Source: Pluralibacter sp. UBA7423 (GTDB lineage: Bacteria > Pseudomonadota > Gammaproteobacteria > Enterobacterales > Enterobacteriaceae). From it: 64,000 bases of DNA. The notes under the pieces were generated by a model that was given only the letters and a program-made list of their open reading frames with translations, had not been told where the DNA came from and did not search any database. The translations under genes and the position numbers were made by a program. Positions 30,261 to 38,117 of the stretch are shown here, piece after piece (position 1 is the first letter of the stretch; every line of letters begins with the position of its first letter). The DNA lies in the NCBI GenBank assembly GCA_002470465.1, contig DKMD01000038.1, positions 1 to 64,000 on the forward strand. The letters are read 5' to 3'.

Positions 30261-30612
30261 TGTTCCGTTTTCTCCAGTATGAAAAGAGACAGCGAAATAA
30301 AGAAAATGAAGAGCCGCCAATATGCCGGGGGAATGCATGGGAAAATGTGATCGCTATCACTCAATAAGCCGCCGGAAACCTCGCCGGGCCAGCAATATCA
30401 CGTTCTGTGGCGCAGCGCGTATCAGGGTGTGCAGATGCACAGGACAATGAAAGAAACGGGTAAAGATATTGGTTTCCTGCACAATGCGCGACTCTTCAGG
30501 GCTGCTTATACTGAACAGGTTTTTATTTCAGAGCCTGCGCATTGGGCGGCAGATAAATAAGAAGGGCGTGGGGTTCACTGACTGACGAATAAAATAACCA
30601 AAGGCTGAAATC
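30261..30612. promoter_or_regulatory. garD-garL divergent control region
   Basis: A 352-base region without a gene. It holds a strong Crp site, TGTGATCGCTATCACT at 30346-30361, and an inverted repeat TGTGCAGATGCACA at 30428-30441. E. coli garD and gar operon genes are activated by CdaR (SdaR), so the second palindrome is a candidate CdaR site; this is inferred from position, not a known consensus match. Confidence 0.65.
30343..30364. promoter_or_regulatory. Crp binding site before garD
   Basis: AAATGTGATCGCTATCACTC matches TGTGA-N6-TCACA with one mismatch in the conserved ten bases. It is centred about 94 bases upstream of the garD start codon. Confidence 0.78.
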
Positions 30613-31383
30613 ATGACGAACGGAATATTCCCGAACACCTTCAAGGCTGCGCTGGCGGCACATCAGATCCAGATTGGCTGCTGGTCAGCATTGGCGAACC
30701 CAATCAGCACTGAAGTACTGGGGCTGGCTGGCTTCGACTGGCTGGTGTTGGATGGAGAGCATGCCCCCAACGATATCTCGACTTTTATTCCACAGCTGAT
30801 GGCGCTGAAGGGAAGCTCCAGCGCTCCGGTGGTAAGGGTGCCGACCAACGAACCGGTCATTATCAAGCGCCTGCTGGATATCGGCTTCTATAACTTCCTG
30901 ATCCCGTTTGTCGAAACGCAAGAAGAAGCCATTCTTGCGGTAGCCTCCACGCGTTATCCACCTGAAGGGATCCGCGGCGTGTCGGTATCACACCGCGCCA
31001 ATATGTTTGGCACCGTGCCGGACTACTTTTCTCAGTCGAATAAAAACATTTCCGTTCTGGTGCAGATCGAAAGCCAGACAGGGGTGGACAACGTCGATGC
31101 CATCGCAGCTACCGAGGGCGTGGACGGCATTTTTGTTGGTCCGAGCGATCTGGCCGCAGCCCTGGGCCATCTTGGTAACGCGTCGCATCCTGAGGTGCAG
31201 AAATGCATTCAGCACATCTTCGCGCGTGCCAAAGCGCATGGCAAACCGAGCGGTATTCTGGCGCCCGTTGAGGCCGACGCCCGTCGCTATCTGGAGTGGG
31301 GAGCAACCTTCGTTGCCGTCGGCAGCGATCTCGGCGTATTCCGCTCCGCCATGCAAAAGCTGGCTGACGCCTTTAAAAAATAA
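30613..31383 (+). CDS. garL: 2-dehydro-3-deoxyglucarate aldolase GarL
   Basis: A class II, metal-dependent aldolase of the HpcH/HpaI family that splits 5-keto-4-deoxyglucarate (or 2-keto-3-deoxyglucarate) into pyruvate and tartronate semialdehyde. It is 256 residues, as in E. coli. Visible features: [57 protein letters not shown] and [13 protein letters not shown]. It is followed by garR after 29 bases. In E. coli the galactarate permease gene garP lies directly upstream; here garL is the first gene. Confidence 0.96.
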   Translation: MTNGIFPNTFKAALAAHQIQIGCWSALANPISTEVLGLAGFDWLVLDGEHAPNDISTFIPQLMALKGSSSAPVVRVPTNEPVIIKRLLDIGFYNFLIPFVETQEEAILAVASTRYPPEGIRGVSVSHRANMFGTVPDYFSQSNKNISVLVQIESQTGVDNVDAIAATEGVDGIFVGPSDLAAALGHLGNASHPEVQKCIQHIFARAKAHGKPSGILAPVEADARRYLEWGATFVAVGSDLGVFRSAMQKLADAFKK

Positions 31384-31412
31384 CCACCACCGTAATTGAG
31401 AAGGAACAGAAG

Positions 31413-32303
31413 ATGACGATGAAAGTGGGCTTTATTGGCCTGGGCATTATGGGTAAACCGATGAGTAAAAACCTGCTGAAGGCGGGATACTCGCTGGTGG
31501 TGTCGGACCGCAATCCTGAAGCGGTGGCTGAAGTGATTGCCGCGGGCGCGGAAGCCGCCAGCACGGCCAAAGATATTGCTGAGCAGTGCGACGTCATTAT
31601 CACCATGCTGCCGAATTCGCCGCACGTGAAGGAGGTGGCGCTCGGTGAGAACGGCATTATTGACGGTGCGAAGCCGGGCACGGTGCTGATTGATATGAGC
31701 TCCATTGCGCCGCTGGCGAGCCGTGAAATCAGCGAGGCGCTGAAGGCCAAAGGCGTGGCGATGCTGGATGCGCCGGTCAGCGGTGGCGAACCGAAGGCCA
31801 TCGACGGTACGCTCTCCGTGATGGTAGGGGGCGATAAAGCCATTTTCGATCGCTATTACGATTTGCTGAAATCGATGGCAGGTTCCGTCGTGCATACCGG
31901 TGAAATCGGCGCGGGTAACGTCACCAAGCTCGCCAATCAGGTGATTGTGGCGCTGAATATTGCGGCCATGTCGGAGGCGCTGACGCTGGCGACTAAAGCG
32001 GGTGTGAATCCGGACTTAGTGTATCAGGCTATTCGCGGTGGTCTGGCGGGAAGCACCGTGCTGGATGCCAAAGCGCCAATGGTGATGGACAGAAACTTCA
32101 GGCCGGGCTTCCGAATTGACCTGCACATCAAAGATTTAGCCAATGCGCTGGATACTTCTCACGGCGTGGGCGCACAGCTGCCGCTGACCGCAGCGGTCAT
32201 GGAGATGATGCAGGCACTGCGCGCCGACGGGCTGGGAACCGCCGATCATAGCGCGCTGGCCTGCTATTACGAAAAACTGGCGAAAGTGGAAGTTACTCGC
32301 TAA
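31413..32303 (+). CDS. garR: Tartronate semialdehyde reductase GarR
   Basis: An NAD(P)H-dependent 2-hydroxy-3-oxopropionate reductase giving glycerate. It is 296 residues from ATG 31413, which has AAGGA at a suitable distance; starting at ATG 31419 would give the 294-residue E. coli form. The Rossmann motif GFIGLGIMGKPMSKNLL, the DAPVSGGEPKAIDGTL substrate motif and the catalytic Lys in GNVTKLANQ are visible. In E. coli garK (glycerate kinase) separates garR from rnpB; here rnpB follows directly. Confidence 0.96.
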   Translation: MTMKVGFIGLGIMGKPMSKNLLKAGYSLVVSDRNPEAVAEVIAAGAEAASTAKDIAEQCDVIITMLPNSPHVKEVALGENGIIDGAKPGTVLIDMSSIAPLASREISEALKAKGVAMLDAPVSGGEPKAIDGTLSVMVGGDKAIFDRYYDLLKSMAGSVVHTGEIGAGNVTKLANQVIVALNIAAMSEALTLATKAGVNPDLVYQAIRGGLAGSTVLDAKAPMVMDRNFRPGFRIDLHIKDLANALDTSHGVGAQLPLTAAVMEMMQALRADGLGTADHSALACYYEKLAKVEVTR

Positions 32304-32368
32304 CGGCGTTGTCGTCACGTTGCGGGCCGGGATGCAGCCCGAAGGGTGACAAAGCTATGCGAACCCTC

Positions 32369-32374
32369 TATACT
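32369..32374 (+). promoter_or_regulatory. rnpB promoter -10 element
   Basis: TATACT lies 7 bases before the rnpB 5' end and is followed by a GC-rich discriminator (GCGCGCC), a feature of strongly growth-regulated stable-RNA promoters. The -35 element is not obvious. Confidence 0.7.
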
Positions 32375-32381
32375 GCGCGCC

Positions 32382-32760
<379 letters not shown>

Positions 32761-32766
32761 TCTTTC

Positions 32767-32796
32767 AGAACCCCGCTTCGGCGGGGTTCTTGCTTT
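32767..32796 (+). terminator. Terminator 1 of rnpB
   Basis: Stem AGAACCCCGC (32767-32776), tetraloop TTCG, GCGGGGTTCT, then TGCTTT. It begins 7 bases after the mature 3' end. Confidence 0.88.
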
Positions 32797-32878
32797 ATGC
32801 GCGAGTGAGATAAATGACTGTCCACGACGCTATGCCCAAAAGAAAGCGGCTTATCGGCCGGCTTCAACTTTTATAAAG

Positions 32879-32910
32879 ACGCCCGCAGATGAAAATCTGT
32901 GGGCGTTTTG
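32879..32910 (+). terminator. Terminator 2, in the second rnpB repeat
   Basis: A 12-bp stem with one G-T pair, ACGCCCGCAGAT (32879-32890), loop GAAA, ATCTGTGGGCGT, followed by TTTGCTTT. Confidence 0.82.
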
Positions 32911-33100
32911 CTTTGTGGCAGCAAGTGATGAATGGCTGTCCCTTCCTCTGTCTCAATAAAAAGAAAGCGACTTAGTGGTCAGCTTCGCTAACCTTGCTTT
33001 GTCTCCTCTTTAATTCTAAATAGCCCTGAATTACTGTGAGTAAAGCACTAAAAGAGTTCGATGCGATAAATATAAGATACATCATCAAGAAGCTATATTT

Positions 33101-33150
33101 ACATAAACTTACATTGTTGTTAAGTGATTCACTATTTAAATAAGTTTTTG
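33101..33150. repeat. Left copy of direct repeat flanking the microcin-like cassette
   Basis: ACATAAACTTACATTGTTGT and onward to 33150. It aligns without gaps to 33859-33908 at 35 of 50 positions, sharing ATTCACTATTT and TTGTTGTT. It lies 57 bases before the microcin-like gene. Confidence 0.6.
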
Positions 33151-33206
33151 CATGTGTAACAGTTAAATGGCGGAAAGCAAGCGACTAACCAATAAAAGGA
33201 ATCTTT

Positions 33207-33587
33207 ATGACAAAAATAAAAGAATTAAGTTTAGATGAGATGGCGTTAGTCAGCGGCGGTGAGAGCATGATGAGTGCAGCAAATCGTGGAACGACAAAAG
33301 GTAGCACTTCCTATGGAGGGCAGGCAAACGGGTTTCAACCGAATTATGCTGCGGCTGGAGGAACGGGAAGTTGTGGCGCAGGTGTTGCTGGAGGTTTGGT
33401 TGGTGGTATAACTGCTGCGGCTATTGCTACAGGTGTTATTACCGGTGGAATTGGTTTTGTGGGCACTCTCGCGGCAGGAGCTATTGCGGGGGGATGTTTC
33501 TCTGGCGGGGCGAGCAGCGGCAACGGAGGGAAAGTGGGTTCAAATAACTGTTCTGGCGGTGGAGCGGGGGCGACTTGCAGTAGATAA
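33207..33587 (+). CDS. Class II microcin-like peptide precursor with double-glycine leader
   Basis: A 126-residue precursor. The leader MTKIKELSLDEMALVSGG (residues 1-18) is a classic double-glycine leader, closely resembling that of microcin V (LTLNELDSVSGG). Cleavage after Gly18 would release a mature peptide of 108 residues. It has a polar Ser/Asn/Gly-rich start, a long Gly/Ala-zipper hydrophobic core (about 57-98) and a Gly/Ser-rich tail. Four cysteines (56, 97, 115, 124) could form two disulfides. AAAGGAATCTTT precedes the ATG. No peptidase-ABC exporter or HlyD-like adaptor is encoded in this window, so export would rely on genes elsewhere. It is AT-rich in silent positions, unlike its neighbours, suggesting horizontal origin. 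Antibacterial activity is inferred, not shown. Confidence 0.82.
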   Translation: MTKIKELSLDEMALVSGGESMMSAANRGTTKGSTSYGGQANGFQPNYAAAGGTGSCGAGVAGGLVGGITAAAIATGVITGGIGFVGTLAAGAIAGGCFSGGASSGNGGKVGSNNCSGGGAGATCSR

Positions 33588-33609
33588 TTTTGGAATTAAG
33601 GTATTAATA

Positions 33610-33834
33610 ATGATTTTTAATATGAAAAGAGTGATGACAATATTTTTAACTGTATTCACATTGTACTTTGTTTTTACTAATTCACCTATCCTTGAATTGA
33701 AAAGGGAAACAATATTACAACAGTTGGCTTTTTTTGTAATAATAACAAGTATTCCGTCAGGGTTGATTTTTTTATATGAAAAACTTATTGCTATTGCGGA
33801 ATGGTTTCTGCTAAACATAATAAATGGTAAGTAA
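33610..33834 (+). CDS. Small membrane protein, probable microcin immunity protein
   Basis: A 74-residue ORF from ATG 33610, 22 bases after the microcin-like gene, with AAGG at good spacing. An in-frame ATG at 33625 is an alternative; the longer frame from 33424 lies inside the upstream gene and is rejected. It has two hydrophobic segments: about residues 8-23 (VMTIFLTVFTLYFVFT) and about 39-58 (AFFVIITSIPSGLIFLYEKL). Size, two-helix topology and position behind the bacteriocin gene match known microcin immunity proteins, such as Cvi of microcin V. I see no sequence similarity I can vouch for. It is strongly AT-rich. Confidence 0.72.
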   Translation: MIFNMKRVMTIFLTVFTLYFVFTNSPILELKRETILQQLAFFVIITSIPSGLIFLYEKLIAIAEWFLLNIINGK

Positions 33835-33858
33835 AGGCATAAAGCAGGAATTGCGTTT

Positions 33859-33908
33859 GCATAAGCCTGTGTTGTTGTTGGTTAATTCACTATTTCAATG
33901 GGTTTTGT
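33859..33908. repeat. Right copy of direct repeat flanking the microcin-like cassette
   Basis: GCATAAGCCTGTGTTGTTGT onward to 33908, in the same orientation as 33101-33150 and 35/50 identical without gaps. It begins 24 bases after the putative immunity gene. Confidence 0.6.
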
Positions 33909-34021
33909 TATTTTAAAACATGTTCCGAAAGTGCATGATAAATAACAAGAGCAACGAAGATTACTATCGCATGAATGTTGGAGCCGGGTGCGTTTTCATT
34001 ATGACCTATGGCAGATATGAA

Positions 34022-34138
34022 CTGCTCTCTCAATTATGACGCCGTGTTTCCTTTGCCGTGCTCCGACATATTTTCACCAGAACAACGAGCTGGCTTTGCA
34101 CGAGTCCTGGATCGGCTGACTGAACGGTCAGCGTACAG
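34022..34138. repeat. Left copy of repeat flanking the siderophore cluster
   Basis: Holds CTCTCTCAATTATGACGCCG, then GTGTTTCCTTTGCCGTGCTC, then TTTGCACGAGTCCTGGATCG and GCTGACTGAACGGTCAGCGT. The same blocks in the same order recur at 41773-41898 with small indels. Confidence 0.78.
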
Positions 34139-34188
34139 CTATATTCGCTGAAGAGTAAGGATTACGGCCAGCCAATGCCTGTCCGGAG

Positions 34189-34944
34189 TCAGGGAGCAAT
34201 ATCACCCGCAGTCTGAATATAGCGCAACGGCGAGACGCCGAGCTTCTTGCGGAACATCGCGATAAAGGCGCTGGCGCTGGCATAACCCAATTCATGCGCC
34301 AGTTTGCCGATTGCTGCCCCGCGAGCAAGATTACACACCGCTTCCAGCAGGCGGATCTGCTGGCGCCACTCGGAGAAACTGAGGTTGGTCTCCTCGCGAA
34401 ACAGTCTTGCCAGCGTGCGTTCACTGGCCCCGACCTTTTGCCCCCACCATGACAGGGTAGCCGTATGGTCCAGCTCGCGGCATAACGTATCACACACCTG
34501 CCGCACGCGCCGGTCTCGAGGAAGGATCACATGGCAAAGCATGCTGGTTGGTAAACGGGAGAGTTCATCGTTTAACAGCGCGGCAATCAGCGCCTGACGT
34601 TCCGCCAGGATCCCTTCTTCCAGGCCAGCCGTAATCAGCGTATGCAGGAGCGGCGTTGCTGCCAGGCCACGACAATGAGAGCCAAACTGGCGCGAAGCCT
34701 GAGGCGTTAAGTAGATATTTTGCGTTACCACGTGGTCAATCGCCTGCAGACCATGTGATAAACCTCCGGGCAGCCAGATGGCGCGTCCGGGCGAAAGTAA
34801 CCAGATATGCTGCGGAGTGACGATTTTCGCCACCCCACGTAACATATAAATCATCTGCCCTTGTTCATGCTGATGAACCGGCTCTTCGCTGCCCGGGATA
34901 TATTTCAGCTGACGCAGCCCTTCAATAGCCTGCTGGATTGTCAT
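34189..34944 (-). CDS. AraC-family regulator with N-terminal cupin
   Basis: A 251-residue transcription factor. Residues about 1-130 form a cupin-like sensor (EEPVHQHEQGQMIYMLRGVAKI, SPGRAIWLPGGLSHGL). The C-terminal ~100 residues are the AraC/XylS DNA-binding domain with two helix-turn-helices (LSWWGQKVGASERTLARLFREE and IGKLAHELGYASASAFIAMFRKKLGVSPLRY). The start MTIQQAIEGL at 34944 is chosen for its upstream CAGGTGAAG; an ATG at 34974 is possible. It is divergent from the siderophore receptor operon and probably regulates it. The effector is unknown; this cupin-AraC type also occurs in metabolite-export regulators. Confidence 0.85.
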   Translation of the reverse strand: MTIQQAIEGLRQLKYIPGSEEPVHQHEQGQMIYMLRGVAKIVTPQHIWLLSPGRAIWLPGGLSHGLQAIDHVVTQNIYLTPQASRQFGSHCRGLAATPLLHTLITAGLEEGILAERQALIAALLNDELSRLPTSMLCHVILPRDRRVRQVCDTLCRELDHTATLSWWGQKVGASERTLARLFREETNLSFSEWRQQIRLLEAVCNLARGAAIGKLAHELGYASASAFIAMFRKKLGVSPLRYIQTAGDIAP

Positions 34945-35073
34945 CTTCACCTGCCTTTGTCCGATTCTCACCATTTATGAGCACTGCTGCGTATAGAGAC
35001 AACTTTTGTCTTAATGGCGACATCCAGGTGGCCAGTTGCGCCATTCTGCCATGGACGGGCTTCTCTTTTAAAG

Positions 35074-35092
35074 TTGAATAATTATCATTTCC
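35074..35092 (+). promoter_or_regulatory. Fur box before the siderophore receptor
   Basis: TTGAATAATTATCATTTCC matches the 19-base Fur consensus GATAATGATAATCATTATC at 12 positions, with the central ATNATCATT part well kept. It lies 30 bases upstream of the receptor start. Confidence 0.72.
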
Positions 35093-35121
35093 ACCTAACT
35101 CTAATAACAGTCGGAAATAAT

Positions 35122-37257
35122 ATGAAAGAGATTGGCAAGTTTTTCAGGGATAAGCCGTTGAAAGTACTGGCATGTACGATCATCGCAGGATACAGCGGGC
35201 AAGCGTTTACTGCGGATAACGGGCAGGATAGCACAAAAGAACAGACGATGGTGGTCACCGCCGTTGCTGGCTCACAGGGCCAGGAAGACGAAAGTAATAT
35301 CGTTGCACATAGCGCAACGGCAGGCAGTAAATCGAGCCAGCTCATCAGCCGGACCGCACAAAGTATTGCGGTGGTTACCCAGGCACAAATTGAAGCTCAG
35401 GCGGCGAAGACCATTCCGGAAGCATTGCGCTACGTTTCCGGCGTGTCATCGGAAAGCTCCGGCCCGGATACCCGCTTCGATACCATCATGGTGCGCGGAT
35501 TCGAGGCCGACGAATATCTTGATGGCCTGCGTCTGCCGCGAGAAGCCTGGTGGAGTCGACCAGCATGGGACCCGTTCCTGCTGTCCCGTATCGAAGTCGT
35601 AAAAGGCCCCGCTTCGGTGCTCTACGGGCAGGCTAACCCCGGCGGGATCGTCAATATGGTGAGCAAAACCCCGCAGGCTGAACCTGGCGGTCAGGTGTAT
35701 GTGACCACGGGCAATAACAACCTGTTTGGTACCGGCGTTGACGCGACCGGGGCGCTGAACGAGGACAAAACGCTGCTCGGCCGCGTCGCTGGCACCTTTT
35801 TCGATACGGAAACCCAGGTCGATCATACCCGCTATCAGCACTATGCTATCGCGCCTTCGTTGACCTGGCAGCCGAGCGATCGCACCAGCCTGACGCTCCT
35901 GGCGCAGCTGCGTAAAGACCCGGACAGCGGCTTCTACAACCAGATGCCCCTTTCCGGCACGCTGACCCACAACCCGAACGGGCAGATCTCCACCCACTTC
36001 TACGGCGGGCAGCCCGGCTTTGACAAGTACGAACGTGAACAGGGCAGTATCGGCTATCAGTTCCGCCATGACTTTAACGATACGGTAACCTTCCGTCAGA
36101 ACCTGCGCTATATCAGCAGCACCGGCGACTACCTGATGGTGTATCCGTGGGGCGAACACGCCGACGCGCCGCTGATTGACCGCTATTCGATGAACCTGAA
36201 AGAGACGATGGTCAACTTCGCCGTGGATAACCAGGCGGAGTTCCATCTGCAAAGCGGGCCGATCGCCCACACGCTGCTGGTAGGTATCGATCGCATGCAC
36301 AGCTCGGTGCGCAGCCAGTCAGGCTATGGCGATGCCAGCCCGATCAACTATCGCGATCCTGACTACAGCACGCCGGTCGAAAAACCGCCCTTTGACAGCA
36401 GTACCCACTCGACGATGGATCAAACCGGGTTCTATTTACAGGATCAGCTGGGGTGGAACCGGTGGATCATGAACCTCGCCGGGCGCTATGACGCGGCAAA
36501 AACCAAAAGCACGGACCTGATCGCCGACACCCGCAGCGAACGTAACGATTACGCCACCACCGGTCGCGCCGGACTGCTTTACCATTTCGACAGTGGCCTG
36601 TCGCCTTATGTCAGCTACTCGACGTCGTTTGTGCCAACCAGCAACACCGACTTCTACGGCCACGCCTTTAAGCCAACGGAAGGTAAGCAGACGGAGATCG
36701 GCCTGAAATACGATCCTGTCGGTCTTGATGCGCTGTTTACCCTCGCGCTGTTTAACCTGCGGGAAACCAACGTTGCCACGCCAGATCCGGATCATGCCAA
36801 CTTCAGCGTGCAGACCGGCGAGATCCGCTCCCGCGGGGTTGAAGTGGACGGCAAAATCAACATTACGCCTGCCTGGTCGGTCATGGCTTCCTATGCGTTA
36901 ACCGATCCGGAAGTCATCAGCGCTAACGACGGCAGCGAAGGCAAGCATCCGGTAGGTATTGCGCGTAACAGCGCCAAACTGTGGACCGAGTACGCACTCA
37001 GCGGCCCGCTGGACGGCGTTTCGTTGGGCGGCGGCGTGCGTTATGTCGGCAGCAGCTATGCCACGACGGACAACAGCCTGAAAGTGCCGGCGGCAACGGT
37101 TTACGATGCGCGGATTGGCTACCAGTGGCGTGAATGGGGCGTGGCGCTTAACGCCGCTAACCTGACCGACAAGACCTATCTTGCCACCTGCCAGGATAAC
37201 GGCTGCGAATATGCGATGAAACGGCAGCTGGTCGCCACCGTGAACTACAAGTGGTAA
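35122..37257 (+). CDS. TonB-dependent siderophore receptor (FhuA/FoxA type)
   Basis: A 711-residue outer-membrane receptor for a ferric siderophore, probably of the hydroxamate class. The signal sequence is KVLACTIIAGYSGQAFTA. A TonB-box-like stretch EQTMVVTAVAG follows near residues 39-49. The plug domain has AQSIAVVTQAQIEAQAA, RYVSGV, MVRGFEADEYLDGLRLP and RIEVVKGPASVLYGQANPGGIVN. A long beta-barrel ends in VATVNYKW with a terminal Trp. The start ATG 35122 was chosen for the signal peptide; the frame open from 35014 is leader. Iron control via the Fur box upstream. First gene of a four-gene operon. Confidence 0.92.
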   Translation: MKEIGKFFRDKPLKVLACTIIAGYSGQAFTADNGQDSTKEQTMVVTAVAGSQGQEDESNIVAHSATAGSKSSQLISRTAQSIAVVTQAQIEAQAAKTIPEALRYVSGVSSESSGPDTRFDTIMVRGFEADEYLDGLRLPREAWWSRPAWDPFLLSRIEVVKGPASVLYGQANPGGIVNMVSKTPQAEPGGQVYVTTGNNNLFGTGVDATGALNEDKTLLGRVAGTFFDTETQVDHTRYQHYAIAPSLTWQPSDRTSLTLLAQLRKDPDSGFYNQMPLSGTLTHNPNGQISTHFYGGQPGFDKYEREQGSIGYQFRHDFNDTVTFRQNLRYISSTGDYLMVYPWGEHADAPLIDRYSMNLKETMVNFAVDNQAEFHLQSGPIAHTLLVGIDRMHSSVRSQSGYGDASPINYRDPDYSTPVEKPPFDSSTHSTMDQTGFYLQDQLGWNRWIMNLAGRYDAAKTKSTDLIADTRSERNDYATTGRAGLLYHFDSGLSPYVSYSTSFVPTSNTDFYGHAFKPTEGKQTEIGLKYDPVGLDALFTLALFNLRETNVATPDPDHANFSVQTGEIRSRGVEVDGKINITPAWSVMASYALTDPEVISANDGSEGKHPVGIARNSAKLWTEYALSGPLDGVSLGGGVRYVGSSYATTDNSLKVPAATVYDARIGYQWREWGVALNAANLTDKTYLATCQDNGCEYAMKRQLVATVNYKW

Positions 37258-37259
37258 CC

Positions 37260-38117
37260 ATGCTTTCACGACGCAGGTTGTTAACTGCCGCTCTGCTGGC
37301 CCCCGCGTTGTCGTGGGCCGGCAGTACGCCAGTGCCGCAGCGGCTGGCGGTGCTGGACTGGGGGCTGACGGAGATGATCCTTGCCCTCGGCATCACGCCA
37401 GCCGGCGTTTCGGCGCCGGACTGGTATCGCAAACTGATCCCCACGCCCGTTCTGCCGCCGACGGTGCAGGATCTGGGTCTGCTGTTTCAGCCCAATCTGG
37501 AAACGCTCTTTGCGTTGAAACCTGACGCGATTGTAATCACTCCGCAACACGTTCTGCTAGAACCGGCGCTGGCGCAGGTGGCTCCTCTTTTGACTTTACC
37601 TGCCCATGGGCTCAGCGACTTCATCAGCGCCACGCTGCAGTTGGGTGGTGCGCTGAACCGTGAGGCACAGGCGGCAGCGCTTCTCGCGCGCCTGCACCAG
37701 CAAATCGCTCGCGCCCGCGACCATGCGAGTAGCCTGCGCCAGCCGGTGATTATCGCCGCTCCGGTAGACGCCCTGCACCTGCGGCTATACACGGTCGGTA
37801 GCCTGCCGGGAGATGTGCTGACGGCCTGCGGGATGCGCAACGCCTGGCACGGCGGCGGCGGGGCAGAAGGCAATGTTCTGGTGGAACTGACACGCATCGC
37901 GGGCGTTGATGCCCGGTTGATCCTGCTGGTTGCGGCGGATCAACAGGACGCGGTTTCCCACTGGCAGCAAAGTCCACTGTGGCGACGCTTGCCGTTAACC
38001 TCTCGCTATCCGATCGCGCGGATTGATCAGCAAATCAGCGATGCCGGAGCGCTGATCACCGCCGGACGTTTTGCCGATATCTTCAGCCAGCTGATGGCGG
38101 GGTGGCGCGATGCATGA
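37260..38117 (+). CDS. FhuD-like siderophore-binding protein with Tat signal
   Basis: A periplasmic iron-siderophore binding protein, 285 residues from ATG 37260, 2 bases after the receptor stop. The N-terminus MLSRRRLLTAALLAPALSWA carries a twin-arginine motif (SRRRLL) like that of E. coli FhuD. The core is a class III binding fold: RLAVLDWGLTEMILALGITPAG, TVQDLGLLFQPNLETLFALKPDAIV. It overlaps the permease gene by 8 bases. It would hand the siderophore to the FhuB-like permease. Confidence 0.9.
   Translation: MLSRRRLLTAALLAPALSWAGSTPVPQRLAVLDWGLTEMILALGITPAGVSAPDWYRKLIPTPVLPPTVQDLGLLFQPNLETLFALKPDAIVITPQHVLLEPALAQVAPLLTLPAHGLSDFISATLQLGGALNREAQAAALLARLHQQIARARDHASSLRQPVIIAAPVDALHLRLYTVGSLPGDVLTACGMRNAWHGGGGAEGNVLVELTRIAGVDARLILLVAADQQDAVSHWQQSPLWRRLPLTSRYPIARIDQQISDAGALITAGRFADIFSQLMAGWRDA

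Larger units (their letters stand above)
33835..34188. other. AT-rich intergenic stretch with two repeat copies
   Basis: No credible gene in these 354 bases. They hold the right copy of the cassette-flanking repeat (33859-33908) and the left copy of the siderophore-cluster repeat (about 34022-34138). Confidence 0.7.

Noticed and set aside
33424..33609. N-terminal extension of the putative immunity ORF
   Set aside because: It overlaps the microcin-like gene out of frame; the ATG at 33610 has AAGG at correct spacing.
33540..33818. 92-codon minus-strand ORF opposite the putative immunity gene
   Set aside because: No ribosome-binding site, and the plus-strand frame has a good one, proper spacing behind the microcin-like gene and clear membrane segments.
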